Notes: generated from the sequence alone by a model not told the origin. Positions 39,057-48,203 are shown, numbered from the stretch's first letter. The stretch is 64,000 nt of DNA from Blautia sp. An249 (GCF_002159835.1 NZ_NFJL01000007.1:62001-126000); one strand, 5' to 3'. Numbers and translations: made by a program.

Positions 39057-39842
39057 TTAAGCTTCTGCATTATAATCGTCCTGTGGGTATGGGGAATCCA
39101 TGGGCGGATTCTCTCTCACAGCGTCCAGTTCTCCGGTGATGTCCAGATAAAACATGGTATTTGCCATCTGTATATAGGGAGTTACCCATATAAGGGCGAT
39201 TCCGCAGGTCAGGACAGAGAGAAACACAAGGGGAAGGAAGCTGAGGCGCAGGAAGATGTAGCGTCCCTTATTTCCTTTCATCAGACGGGCGCTCTCCCGG
39301 AAAGCGGCCATGGCTTCCAGATCCGGGTAGTCGATTAACAGCAGGTAAACCTGGCACAGAGGAAGCGTAATCAGGAAATCCAGCAGTACGCTAAGTTCCA
39401 GAGTCAGTAACAGGGGCAGGCTGTATTCGGCCAGTTCCTCGATGGTGAGCTGTTCCGGCATACGGTACAGGATGATATAGTAAGGAATGGAAGTGATCAG
39501 ATTAATCAGAGTCAGGAAAAAACCTGCAATGATAATCCGGTCAGGCTTCCGGGAAAACATAGCCGTCAGGTTGCTGAAAGAATAGGGCTGTTTCCGCGCA
39601 ATATTTAAGAAAATCAGATTCAGTCCTGCGGTAAATACAGTGAGAATCAGGGACAGGATAAAGCTGAAAGCATGGTCTGCAAGGACTGCAAACAAAGAAG
39701 TTCCGCCGAAGAGATAGGTGGAAAGGGTAGTCAGCATACCTACCAGAATATTTATGGTTAAAGATGCCAGAATGGGAATCATATAATTGCCGCGCAAAGC
39801 TGAGAGGGCCAGAATTTTTAAGTCTTTGGATTTACGACGCAT
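39057..39842 (-). CDS. DUF975-family membrane protein
   Basis: 261 residues with six or so hydrophobic segments. The N-terminal SKDLKILALSALRGNYMIPI is typical of DUF975 proteins (SAK-ALKGNW-like). The ATG at 39842 has AGGAGG upstream; the longer open frame to 39902 lacks support. Function unknown; family members occur near cell-envelope genes. Divergent from the DUF2752 gene. Confidence 0.8.
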   Translation of the reverse strand: MRRKSKDLKILALSALRGNYMIPILASLTINILVGMLTTLSTYLFGGTSLFAVLADHAFSFILSLILTVFTAGLNLIFLNIARKQPYSFSNLTAMFSRKPDRIIIAGFFLTLINLITSIPYYIILYRMPEQLTIEELAEYSLPLLLTLELSVLLDFLITLPLCQVYLLLIDYPDLEAMAAFRESARLMKGNKGRYIFLRLSFLPLVFLSVLTCGIALIWVTPYIQMANTMFYLDITGELDAVRENPPMDSPYPQDDYNAEA

Positions 39843-39928
39843 AGAAAAACCTCCTGATTTAATAAATACAAATATTATAGCAACATTGGAAAGAATATAC
39901 AAGATAATGGAAAGAGAAAGGACGAGCC

Positions 39929-40336
39929 ATGAGAAAGAAGATGGAGAAAGTCATATATGGAATGCTCTGGGCGCTGGCGGCTCTCGGGACAGCGGCGTAT
40001 TTCAGTCTGAAAAATATAAAAGCCCTTTCCTACATGCCCTGTCTTTTTTACAGGGTCACTGGTTTTTACTGTCCGGGCTGCGGAGGGACACGAGCCTTCT
40101 GGGAACTGTGTCACGGGCATTTGCTGAAATCCCTCTGGTACCATCCCCTGGTACCTTATGTATGCGTCCTTTCGGCCTGGTATCTGTTCAGCCATACCAT
40201 TGAGTACCTTTCACGGGGAAAATGGAAGATGGGAATGAAGTACCGGAATATTTATTTGTATCTCTGTGTGATTCTGGTTATGGGAAACTGGGTGGTGAAA
40301 AATCTGCTGCTGGCTGTCTGGGGTATTACACTGTAA
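39929..40336 (+). CDS. DUF2752 membrane protein
   Basis: 135 residues with three predicted membrane helices (about 7-25, 70-90 and 106-127). It carries the family signature CPGCGGTRA (about residues 48-56), a double-Cys motif next to a membrane segment. AAAGGACGAG precedes the ATG. Function unknown. The GNAT gene follows after 18 bases, so the two are probably co-transcribed. Confidence 0.88.
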   Translation: MRKKMEKVIYGMLWALAALGTAAYFSLKNIKALSYMPCLFYRVTGFYCPGCGGTRAFWELCHGHLLKSLWYHPLVPYVCVLSAWYLFSHTIEYLSRGKWKMGMKYRNIYLYLCVILVMGNWVVKNLLLAVWGITL

Positions 40337-40354
40337 GAAAGGGAGGAGACAATT

Positions 40355-40813
40355 GTGAAAATCCGGAAATACAAACCTTCAGACTGTGAAGAGACGAGAA
40401 AACTTTTTTATGAAACCATACATACGATAAATGCCGGAGATTATACGAAAGAACAACGGGATGCCTGGTCAGCCGGAGGTTCAGATTTAAAGAAATGGAA
40501 CCGTTCTTTACTGGAACATTATGCACTGGTGGCAGAAGAGGACGGAAAAATCACAGGTTTCGGGGATATAGATGAGAACGGATACCTGGATCGTCTGTTT
40601 GTCCATAAGGATTATCAAAACAAAGGCGTGGGAAGGGCTCTGTGTCAGAGGCTGGAAGAGACGGTGAAGGAGCAGCTGGTGACAACAGAAGCCTCCATCA
40701 CGGCAAAACCCTTTTTTGAAAAAATGGGATACCGGGTAATAAAAGAACAGCAGGTACAAAGGCAGGGTGTTTTTCTGACCAACTACTGCATGAGAAAGGA
40801 AAAAGACGGATGA
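40355..40813 (+). CDS. GNAT-family N-acetyltransferase
   Basis: Acetyl-CoA-dependent acyltransferase fold. 152 residues with the acetyl-CoA-binding motif A region LDRLFVHKDYQNKGVGRALC (Q-x-x-G-x-G/A type) around residues 75-94. It starts with GTG at 40355 after AAGAAAGGGAGG. The substrate is unknown. Confidence 0.88.
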   Translation: MKIRKYKPSDCEETRKLFYETIHTINAGDYTKEQRDAWSAGGSDLKKWNRSLLEHYALVAEEDGKITGFGDIDENGYLDRLFVHKDYQNKGVGRALCQRLEETVKEQLVTTEASITAKPFFEKMGYRVIKEQQVQRQGVFLTNYCMRKEKDG

Positions 40814-40834
40814 GGGGTGCTTCATCCGTCTTTT
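40801..40834. terminator. Bidirectional terminator
   Basis: AAAAGACGGATGA and TCATCCGTCTTTT form a perfect stem between two convergent genes. The hairpin overlaps the last codons of the GNAT gene. Confidence 0.9.
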
Positions 40835-40841
40835 GTATGGA

Positions 40842-41405
40842 TTAATCGTAATAATCGTACAGATAATATTCCAGGCTGCTTTCGCCCGGGAATCCGTAGT
40901 CTGACTGTGCTTCATCGTTGGCAAGCATGCCTATAAAGAAGAAAACAGCGGTAATGAGGCCTAAGACCACGCCTGCGATGGAGAGACCCAGTCCGACTTT
41001 GGCCATGGTCTCCATGGATTTGCCTTTTCTGGAAAGAATAGCAAAAATAATACCTAAGGCGCCTAAAACGATGCCGCCGATTCCGATGCAGCAGCAAAGT
41101 ACCAGGGAAAGGATACCCATTACCAGAGAAGCGATTGCCATAGGACTTGCAGGGGTCTTTCCGTTCTGAGGCTGATAGCCGCCGGATGAACTATAACCGT
41201 TGTTTGCCTGTCCGTAGGAGGAATAGCCGTTCTGTCCGTAGGAATAGGTGTTGGCCTGGGAATAGTTCTGGCTGCCGTCGTTCTGATAGGTATCTGCTGT
41301 ATTCTGCTCCGGAGTTGTCTGGCTGTTATATGTATCTGCAGAAGTTTCCGGTACAGGAGAGCTGCCGGAATTGCTGGTTGTGTCTTCAAAGTTATTGTTT
41401 TCCAT
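40842..41405 (-). CDS. DUF4190 membrane protein with Q/N/S/Y/G-rich N-terminus
   Basis: 187 residues. Residues 1 to about 85 are low complexity and disordered (Asn, Gln, Ser, Tyr, Gly, Thr; repeats such as SYGQNGYSSYGQANNGYSS). Residues about 88-165 form two hydrophobic hairpins with MAIASLVMGILSLVLCCC and a second GLGLSIAGVVLGL segment, the DUF4190 pattern. The C-terminus is acidic and aromatic (YYLYDYYD). Function unknown. It has its own promoter (41440-41468). Confidence 0.82.
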   Translation of the reverse strand: MENNNFEDTTSNSGSSPVPETSADTYNSQTTPEQNTADTYQNDGSQNYSQANTYSYGQNGYSSYGQANNGYSSSGGYQPQNGKTPASPMAIASLVMGILSLVLCCCIGIGGIVLGALGIIFAILSRKGKSMETMAKVGLGLSIAGVVLGLITAVFFFIGMLANDEAQSDYGFPGESSLEYYLYDYYD

Positions 41406-41439
41406 AACAGTTCCTTCCTTTCTTAAAATTCTGAATTTT

Positions 41440-41468
41440 ATTGTACCACGTTCTCATGCAGGAGACAA
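41440..41468 (-). promoter_or_regulatory. Promoter of the DUF4190 gene
   Basis: On the minus strand, TTGTCT (41463-41468), a 17-base spacer and TACAAT (41440-41445). Confidence 0.7.
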
Positions 41469-41494
41469 GCAGATTCCAAACAAAAGGTCCTTAC

Positions 41495-41523
41495 TTGACA
41501 AATAGAAGGGGGATTGATACATT
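41495..41523 (+). promoter_or_regulatory. Promoter of tex
   Basis: TTGACA, a 17-base spacer and TACATT, with the start codon about 38 bases downstream. Confidence 0.7.
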
Positions 41524-41561
41524 TAAACACACGTAAGAACTTTCATAAAGGAGACAAACAC

Positions 41562-43715
41562 ATGCAAATTATTGAAGCTTTGACAGAAGAGCTAAAGGTG
41601 CAGAAATGGCAGGTAGAGGCTGCCGTTGGATTAATTGACGAGGGGAATACCATTCCTTTTATTTCCAGATACAGAAAAGAGGCAACCGGATCTTTAAATG
41701 ATGAACAGCTTCGTAAACTGCACGAACGTCTGCAGTACCTCCGGAATCTGGAGGAGAAGAAAAATCAGGTACTTTCCAGTATTGAAGAACAGGGAAAGCT
41801 GACAGAAGAACTGAGAAAGCAGATTGAGAAGGCTCAGACCCTTGTGGTGGTAGAAGATTTATACCGTCCGTATCGCCCCAAACGGCGGACACGGGCCACC
41901 ATTGCCAGGGAGAAAGGGCTGGAAGGGCTGGCTGCTCTGATTCTGCTTCAGAGAACGGAGAAGCCCTTAGAAGAGGAGGCGAAGGCCTATCTATCTGCGG
42001 AAAAAGGGGTGGAAACCACAGAAGAAGCTCTGGCAGGGGCCAGAGATATTCTGGCCGAAGGAATTTCAGACGAGGCAGATTTCCGCATTTATATCCGCAA
42101 ATTAACTATGAAAAAGGGGACGATTGTTTCTTCGGCGAAAAAGCCGGAGGAATCTTCTGTCTATGAGATGTATTATGAGTTTGAAGAAAAAATTTCCAGG
42201 ATAGCAGGATACCGGGTGCTTGCTTTAAACAGAGGGGAAAAGGAAAAAATTCTGACGGTGAAAATTCAGGCTCCGGAAGAGGAAATTCTCCGCTACTTAA
42301 AGAGTAAGGTGATCAGCAGAGAAAATCATTATACAGGCCCTGTTCTGGAAGCGGTGGCGGAAGACAGTTACCGCCGTTTAATTGCCCCGGCCATTGAAAG
42401 GGAGATTCGCAGCGAACTGACGGAGAATGCGGAAGACGGAGCAATCTCCGTATTTGGAAAGAATCTGGAACAGCTTCTGATGCAGCCTCCTATTGTGGGA
42501 CAGGTGGTTCTGGGATGGGATCCGGCTTTTCGGACCGGATGTAAGCTGGCCGTGGTAGACGCCACAGGAAAGGTTCTGGATACCACCGTAATTTATCCCA
42601 CAGCGCCCACAACAGAGAAAAAAATTCAGGCGGCCAAGGCAAAGCTGAAAGAGTGGATTGAAACCTATAAGATTACATTGATTTCCGTGGGGAACGGAAC
42701 GGCCAGCCGGGAGTCAGAACAGATTATTATTGAACTTTTAAAAGAAATCCCCCAGAAAGTCCAGTATGTGATTACCAATGAGGCGGGAGCTTCCGTTTAT
42801 TCCGCCAGCAAACTGGCCACAGAAGAATTTCCCAACTTTGATGTGGGACAGAGAAGCGCAGCTTCTATTGCCAGAAGACTTCAGGATCCCCTAGCGGAGC
42901 TGGTGAAAATTGATCCCAAATCCATCGGAGTAGGCCAGTATCAGCATGATATGAACCAGAAAAAACTGGGGGCGGCCCTGGAAGGCGTGGTGGAAGACTG
43001 TGTAAATAAGGTGGGAGTTGATTTAAATACGGCTTCTGCTTCTCTGCTGGAATATATTTCCGGCGTTTCCAAAACGATTGCTAAAAACATAGTGGCTTAC
43101 CGGGAAGAAAACGGCCGTTTCCGCAGCCGCAGAGAGCTGTTGAAAGTAGGAAAACTGGGACCGAAGGCCTTTGAACAGTGCGCCGGGTTTATGCGGATTC
43201 TGCAGGGCGACAATCCCCTCGATGCAACCAGCGTCCATCCGGAAAGCTACGAAGCGGCAGAGAAACTTCTGGAGAGGCTGGGCTATACGAAAGAAGACAT
43301 TACCGGCGGCAAACTCACAGGGATTTCCAGACAGATTAAGAATGAGAAAAAACTGGCTGAGGAACTGGGAATCGGAGAAATTACCCTGCAGGACATTGTG
43401 AAGGAAATGGAAAAGCCTGCCAGAGATCCCAGAGATGAGATGCCCAAACCCATCCTGAGGACAGATGTTATGGAGATGGAAGATTTGAAAGAGGGAATGA
43501 TTCTCAAAGGCACAGTGCGAAATGTGATTGATTTCGGCGCCTTTGTGGATATAGGCGTTCATCAGGACGGACTGGTACATATTTCCGAGCTTTCTGACAA
43601 ATTTGTGAAACATCCTCTGGAAGTTGTAAGCGTGGGGGATGTGGTAGAGGTAAGAGTTCTCAGCGTGGATGTAAGGAAGAAGAGAATTGGCCTGAGTATG
43701 CGGGGAATTTCCTGA
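41562..43715 (+). CDS. tex: Tex-family S1 RNA-binding transcription accessory protein
   Basis: Nucleic-acid-binding protein of the Tex/Spt6-like family, linked to transcription and RNA turnover. 717 residues: N-terminal helical region (FISRYRKEATGSLND), a YqgF/RNase H-like domain near 320-440 (GWDPAFRTGCKLAVVD), helix-hairpin-helix segments near 490-560, and a C-terminal S1 domain from about 645 (GMILKGTVRNVIDFGAFVDI). The ATG at 41562 follows AAAGGAGAC; the frame upstream overlaps the promoter. Confidence 0.95.
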   Translation: MQIIEALTEELKVQKWQVEAAVGLIDEGNTIPFISRYRKEATGSLNDEQLRKLHERLQYLRNLEEKKNQVLSSIEEQGKLTEELRKQIEKAQTLVVVEDLYRPYRPKRRTRATIAREKGLEGLAALILLQRTEKPLEEEAKAYLSAEKGVETTEEALAGARDILAEGISDEADFRIYIRKLTMKKGTIVSSAKKPEESSVYEMYYEFEEKISRIAGYRVLALNRGEKEKILTVKIQAPEEEILRYLKSKVISRENHYTGPVLEAVAEDSYRRLIAPAIEREIRSELTENAEDGAISVFGKNLEQLLMQPPIVGQVVLGWDPAFRTGCKLAVVDATGKVLDTTVIYPTAPTTEKKIQAAKAKLKEWIETYKITLISVGNGTASRESEQIIIELLKEIPQKVQYVITNEAGASVYSASKLATEEFPNFDVGQRSAASIARRLQDPLAELVKIDPKSIGVGQYQHDMNQKKLGAALEGVVEDCVNKVGVDLNTASASLLEYISGVSKTIAKNIVAYREENGRFRSRRELLKVGKLGPKAFEQCAGFMRILQGDNPLDATSVHPESYEAAEKLLERLGYTKEDITGGKLTGISRQIKNEKKLAEELGIGEITLQDIVKEMEKPARDPRDEMPKPILRTDVMEMEDLKEGMILKGTVRNVIDFGAFVDIGVHQDGLVHISELSDKFVKHPLEVVSVGDVVEVRVLSVDVRKKRIGLSMRGIS

Positions 43716-43720
43716 GAATG

Positions 43721-43749
43721 TTGCCTTTTTCCCGATTTTTCTTTATACT
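43721..43749 (+). promoter_or_regulatory. Probable promoter of the RACo-like gene
   Basis: TTGCCT, a 17-base spacer and TATACT. It begins six bases after the tex stop codon, so the RACo-like gene is independently transcribed. Confidence 0.6.
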
Positions 43750-43788
43750 GAGAATAAAAGACAGAAAATGGGAAGAGAAGGTGCTGTA

Positions 43789-45372
43789 ATGGGAGAAAAA
43801 AGAAAATTTCAGGTTTCCTTTCTGAGAGAAAACTGCAGTGTAACTGTGGAAGAAGGCACAACGGTGCTGCAGGCGGAAATTGAAGGAGGGCTTCAGCCGG
43901 ATGCACCCTGCGGAGGGATGGGAACCTGCGGTAAATGTAAAGTCCACATTCTCAACGGGAGCCATCCGGGGATTCAGAAAGCCTGCTGTGTGAAGGTGAC
44001 AGAAGATCTGACCGTGGATTCCTCGGTGCGGGAAGAAGGGGTAGCAATTCTGGAAAACGGGGAGAGTCGTCTGGTGCCGGCTGATCCTATGAAAGCAGAG
44101 GGGCTTGACAACCGGTATCTGGCTGCCTTTGACGTAGGGACGACAACAGTGGTGGGCTATCTGTTGGACGGAGAGAGCGGAAAACAGATTGCCCATGCCA
44201 GTATGCTGAATCCTCAGTCTCAGTATGGAGCTGATGTAATTATGCGCTGCAATTACGTGCTCCAGAACGAAAAGGGGAAAGAGGCTTTAAGTCATGCCAT
44301 TCGAACAGCTATGAATCAGCTTCTGGAACGGCTGGCGAAAGATGCATCCATTGATAAGAAACAGATCAGCCAGGTTTCCTTTGTGGGAAACACCTGTATG
44401 CATCATCTGTTTCTGGAGCTGAGCCCCGATTCTGTGGTGAAGGCGCCCTACGTGCCGGCCATGAAAGAGCCTGTAACAGCAGAAGCCGGAGAATACGGAA
44501 TTGAAATCCACCCCCGGGGACGGCTGTTGGTTCTGCCAAACATCGGAGGATTTGTAGGAGCGGATACGGTAGGCTGTCTGCTGGCTACGGATTTTGATCA
44601 CCGGGAAAAGATTGCTTTAATGATTGATATAGGAACCAACGGGGAGCTGGTTCTGGGGAACAAAGAGAGAATGGTGGCCTGTTCCACCGCCGCCGGTCCG
44701 GCTTTTGAGGGAGCGAAGATTCACTGTGGGATGCGGGGTGCAAAAGGAGCCATTGATCATGTCTGGAAAGAGAATGGAGAACTGAGATATTCGGTTATTG
44801 GAAAAGGAGAGGCCAAAGGAATCTGCGGTTCCGGTCTGATGGATGCGGTGGCTCTGCTCTTAAAAGAAGAAATTGTAGAATCCTCCGGCCGTTTCTACGA
44901 TCGGGAGGAGCTGGAAACGGAGTTCGCGCGCAAGCAGGCAGACCGCTTAACAGAGGTGGAGGGGAAACCAGCTTTCTTTCTGGGAGGCCAGGTATTTCTG
45001 ACCCAGAAAGACATCCGGGAAGTGCAGCTTGCCAAAGGTGCGATGGCGGCGGGAATTACCCTGATGTGTCGGTATCTGGGAATTCAGAAGGAAGAAATTC
45101 AGGAGGTGCTGGTGGCGGGAGCCTTTGGAAATTATATGGATCCCAAAAGCGCCTGCGCCATAGGACTGATTCCCCAGGTTCTGCTAAAGAGGGTGCGCCC
45201 GGTGGGAAACGCGGCAGGCGAAGGGGCCAAACTGGCCGTGATAAACAGGGAAGAATTTCAGCATGCCGCTTCCATTTATGAAAAGGTGGATTTCCTGGAA
45301 CTGGCTGCAGAGAAAGATTTTCAGGATGTGTTTGTGGACGAACTGGAATTTCCTGATTATGAAGAAGAATGA
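43789..45372 (+). CDS. RACo-type [2Fe-2S]/ASKHA protein (DUF4445), reductive activator of corrinoid proteins
   Basis: Characterised relatives (RACo, RamA-like activators) use ATP to reduce inactive Co(II) corrinoid methyltransferases. About 527 residues. The N-terminal ferredoxin domain has CGGMGTCGKCKV (C-x5-C-x2-C) near residues 38-49 and a fourth cysteine in QKACCVKV. A linker follows, then an ASKHA-type domain with FDVGTTTVVGYLLD near 120 and DIGTNGELVL near 285. The ATG at 43789 follows AGAAGGTG; the ATG at 43768 is in frame. It is convergent with the enolase-like gene, and other corrinoid-enzyme relatives lie at 52.6 and 13.8 kb. The partner protein is not identified. Confidence 0.87.
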   Translation: MGEKRKFQVSFLRENCSVTVEEGTTVLQAEIEGGLQPDAPCGGMGTCGKCKVHILNGSHPGIQKACCVKVTEDLTVDSSVREEGVAILENGESRLVPADPMKAEGLDNRYLAAFDVGTTTVVGYLLDGESGKQIAHASMLNPQSQYGADVIMRCNYVLQNEKGKEALSHAIRTAMNQLLERLAKDASIDKKQISQVSFVGNTCMHHLFLELSPDSVVKAPYVPAMKEPVTAEAGEYGIEIHPRGRLLVLPNIGGFVGADTVGCLLATDFDHREKIALMIDIGTNGELVLGNKERMVACSTAAGPAFEGAKIHCGMRGAKGAIDHVWKENGELRYSVIGKGEAKGICGSGLMDAVALLLKEEIVESSGRFYDREELETEFARKQADRLTEVEGKPAFFLGGQVFLTQKDIREVQLAKGAMAAGITLMCRYLGIQKEEIQEVLVAGAFGNYMDPKSACAIGLIPQVLLKRVRPVGNAAGEGAKLAVINREEFQHAASIYEKVDFLELAAEKDFQDVFVDELEFPDYEEE

Positions 45373-45373
45373 G

Positions 45374-45417
45374 AAAAAGGGTTTTCGAAGCGGAAGCTTT
45401 GAAAGCCCTTTTTCTTT
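45374..45417. terminator. Bidirectional terminator
   Basis: AAAAAGGGTTTTC and GAAAGCCCTTTTT pair with one wobble, between convergent genes. A small TGCGATT/AATCGCA repeat follows at the end of the enolase-like gene. Confidence 0.85.
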
Positions 45418-45428
45418 CTGCGATTGTC

Positions 45429-46706
45429 TTAAAATCGCAGCAGAGGGGATATATCTGAGAGTCTGCAGCCGGGGCTGGCATCACAGACCCTCATCAGAAA
45501 ATTGAGTTTGTCGATGCGCTCGCCGGAGCGGGGAGCTCCGTTTTTAATAAAAGGAACAGAAAGTCCCACGGCCAGATCCATAACCACATCGCCAACTACG
45601 CCTCCGGAACGTCCGGACGGGGTGGCGAGCAGGTGGTTTTTCCTGGCAAAGTCATAGGCTTTTAGAGCCTCGGTGATGGTTCCCACCTGATTGGGTTTCA
45701 GGATAAAACCATCGATGGCAGCAAGGCGGCAGGCCTTCTGCAGGCGTTTCGGATTGGTGGCAATGAGATCGTCTCCCAGAAGCAAAGCGCCTGTAATCTC
45801 CTGGTGGGCTTTCTGCCAGCCGTCCCAGTCGTTTTCGTCTAATAAATCCTCGATGAAGACGAAGGGAAATTTCTCTGTGAGATTTTTTACATACCGGATT
45901 AGCTGCCCGGAGGAAACCTGATCTCCTTTCAGCAGATAGGTTCTGGAAACTGGATTGTACATTTCGCTGGAAGCACAGTCCAGGGCAAAGGCCATTTTTT
46001 CCGAGTAGCCGCACCTTGCAACGGCTTCCTGCATCAGTTCCAGGACGATTTCCGGATCTTCTGAAGGAGCCGCATAGCCGTAAGAGGGAGCAATTTCCGG
46101 ACTCTTTCCTCCCAGAAAGCGGGTGAGGACGGACTTTAGTTCCTGGAACGTGTTTACCCCCATTTCCACAGCCTCGTAAATATCGCAGGCTCCGTAAGGG
46201 AGAATCAGAAATTCGTTGAAAGGCTGTACCAGATCCGAATAGCGGCCTCCGTTTATGATGTTAAAGCTGGGGATGGGGACAGTTTCAATTTCTTTCTGAG
46301 CGATATAGGAATATAAGGGCTGACGGCAGCAGGCCGCGGCGGCCCGAAAAGCGGCGATAGAAACAGAGTAGATGGCATTGCCGCCCAGATTTTTTTTATT
46401 TTCTGTTCCGTCCAGTTCTATCATTCTGTGGTCAATGGCAGGAAGATCCAGCACATCCATTCCGATTAAAGCCGGAGCCAGCCGCCGGTTTACATTTTCC
46501 ACGGCTTTATGTACGCTCATTCCGTGATACTCTTTTGGGTTGTGATCCCTCAGCACAAAAGATTCATACATCCCTACGGAAGAACCGGTGGGAGCGCAGC
46601 CGGTACCTGAAAATCCCCCTTCTGTGATAACGTCTACTTCCACCATGGGACGGCATTTACAGTCGATGATCTGCCGCGCATGGATTGCCTGTATTCTGGA
46701 ATTCAT
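45429..46706 (-). CDS. Enolase paralogue with altered active site
   Basis: 425 residues, alignable with phosphopyruvate hydratase over its whole length: ARQIIDCKCRPMVEVDV at the N-terminus, IPSFNIINGG, FVFIEDLLDENDWDGW, LLLGDDLIATN and ILKPNQVGTITEA. Metal ligands (Asp of LDCASSEM, Glu of IEDLLDE, Asp of GDDL) and the two active-site lysines (ILKPNQ, FIKNGAP) are kept. The acid/base motif GDEGGF is replaced by APSYGYAAP, HRSGE by SGRSGG, and the substrate-loop SHA histidine is absent. Ordinary enolase activity is therefore unlikely. The gene overlaps the glycerate kinase stop codon by four bases. Confidence 0.88.
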   Translation of the reverse strand: MNSRIQAIHARQIIDCKCRPMVEVDVITEGGFSGTGCAPTGSSVGMYESFVLRDHNPKEYHGMSVHKAVENVNRRLAPALIGMDVLDLPAIDHRMIELDGTENKKNLGGNAIYSVSIAAFRAAAACCRQPLYSYIAQKEIETVPIPSFNIINGGRYSDLVQPFNEFLILPYGACDIYEAVEMGVNTFQELKSVLTRFLGGKSPEIAPSYGYAAPSEDPEIVLELMQEAVARCGYSEKMAFALDCASSEMYNPVSRTYLLKGDQVSSGQLIRYVKNLTEKFPFVFIEDLLDENDWDGWQKAHQEITGALLLGDDLIATNPKRLQKACRLAAIDGFILKPNQVGTITEALKAYDFARKNHLLATPSGRSGGVVGDVVMDLAVGLSVPFIKNGAPRSGERIDKLNFLMRVCDASPGCRLSDISPLLRF

Positions 46707-48133
46707 AGGAATTCTCCTTTCCGTTGGTTTTCGCTTTCTATTGCAGGAACGTATAAAATATTAAAGTCGCATAAATTGGTTCCTGTATTTCCGGTGAAAA
46801 CCGTATCGTTTATTTCTTTTAATGCTTCATAGCAGGAATGTCCGCGAAGAGCGGCATACAGATCCACCCCTTTTTGAAGAGCCCTCTGGAGGCTGGCTGA
46901 GTCTGTGAGCCCGCCGGCAACGGGAGTGGTACCGTCTGTTCCCTCAGAGTCGATGGAGAGCATACAGGCGCCCTTTGTTTTGGCCGCCAGAATGGCAAAG
47001 GCGGCGGTCAGCTCCTGGGAGGGGCCTCCGTGGCCGGTTATCAGGCGGTTGTCCAAAATCCGGGTCGTAACCTCTCCGGAACTTAAAAGAACACAGGGGG
47101 CCGGAAAAGGATTTCCGTAGGCCTGTATCTCCCGGGCGACAGAAGCGAAGAAAGTACCGGCATCCCTGCTCTCTCCTTCCAGAAAAGAAGTGAGGATGAA
47201 GGCAGGAATCCCCATGCTTTCGGCAATTTCTTTTGCGTAAATGCAGGAATCCAGTAAAGTGTTTAATAGAAAATAGGTGTTTTCCGGAAATTCCTTGGGA
47301 GTTTCGCACTCCGGGCCTGCCTGCATTAAGTATTCCACCACCCGTTTCGGAAGCCTGTCAGCCACGTGATAATCTTTTATGACTCTGCGTGCGTCCTCCA
47401 GGGTGGTTTTATCCGGCCCCATGGGAGTGCTGGCGTAATGTTCATAAGGGATTCCGATATTTCCGGTGGCGGGAGTCCCCACGGCATCGCTGATGCCAAA
47501 ACCAATCAGTTCTGCCCCCACAGACTGAATCCGCTTAGCCAGCATACCGCCGTTCATAGCGGAAATATGGCGGCGGATCGCGTTGATTTCGTAAATATTG
47601 GCGCCGGATTTTAACATAACGTCAGTGGTCTGGATTTCATCTTCCAGAGTAATACCCTCTATAGGACAACTCATTAAGGCAGAACTGCCTCCGCTGATAA
47701 CCACCAGGAACAGATCCTCCGGCCCGGCCTGATCCACCAGTTCCAGTATTTTCTGACAGGCCCGGTAGCCTTCCTGATTAGGAAGAGGATGTCCTCCCAC
47801 ATACACGTCCGTATGATGGAAAACATCCGTTTCCTCCGGAACTTTTACAATAACGATACCTTTTGTCAGGTAGTCTCCCAGGATTTCATCCACTGCCATG
47901 GCCATATGATTGCAGGCTTTGCCGGCCCCCAGCAGATACACGTGGCGTTTTTTGGAAAGATCCCAGGTTTTCGTTCCGATATGAAGGCAGGAGCCTTCCA
48001 TGGACATGATGCTTTTGATTCTCAGGGAGGCATCCAGCCTTTCCAGTGTTTTTTCTGTAATATCTAATACAATTTTTCTGGATTTCACGTCTCCGTGTGA
48101 GAGCAGTTCCTCATAATTACGTATTTTTCTCAT
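46703..48133 (-). CDS. Glycerate 2-kinase (MOFRL/DUF4147 family)
   Basis: Family enzymes phosphorylate glycerate, usually to 2-phosphoglycerate; older annotation sometimes reads hydroxypyruvate reductase. 476 residues: N-terminal DUF4147 domain with LLGAGKACNHMA near 70, GGHPLPNQEG near 112, VISGGSSALM near 145, and a C-terminal MOFRL domain with the segment SIDSEGTDGTTPVAGG. It is translationally coupled to the downstream enolase-like gene, whose substrate by homology would be 2-phosphoglycerate or an analogue. The 313-base divergent gap to the 48447 gene carries operator-like palindromes. Confidence 0.9.
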   Translation of the reverse strand: MRKIRNYEELLSHGDVKSRKIVLDITEKTLERLDASLRIKSIMSMEGSCLHIGTKTWDLSKKRHVYLLGAGKACNHMAMAVDEILGDYLTKGIVIVKVPEETDVFHHTDVYVGGHPLPNQEGYRACQKILELVDQAGPEDLFLVVISGGSSALMSCPIEGITLEDEIQTTDVMLKSGANIYEINAIRRHISAMNGGMLAKRIQSVGAELIGFGISDAVGTPATGNIGIPYEHYASTPMGPDKTTLEDARRVIKDYHVADRLPKRVVEYLMQAGPECETPKEFPENTYFLLNTLLDSCIYAKEIAESMGIPAFILTSFLEGESRDAGTFFASVAREIQAYGNPFPAPCVLLSSGEVTTRILDNRLITGHGGPSQELTAAFAILAAKTKGACMLSIDSEGTDGTTPVAGGLTDSASLQRALQKGVDLYAALRGHSCYEALKEINDTVFTGNTGTNLCDFNILYVPAIESENQRKGEFL

Positions 48134-48203
48134 TTTTTACGCTCCATTCTCAGCAAATAGTGCACAGTAGAAATATACAGAAAAGAAGAATGATTGTACA
48201 ATG

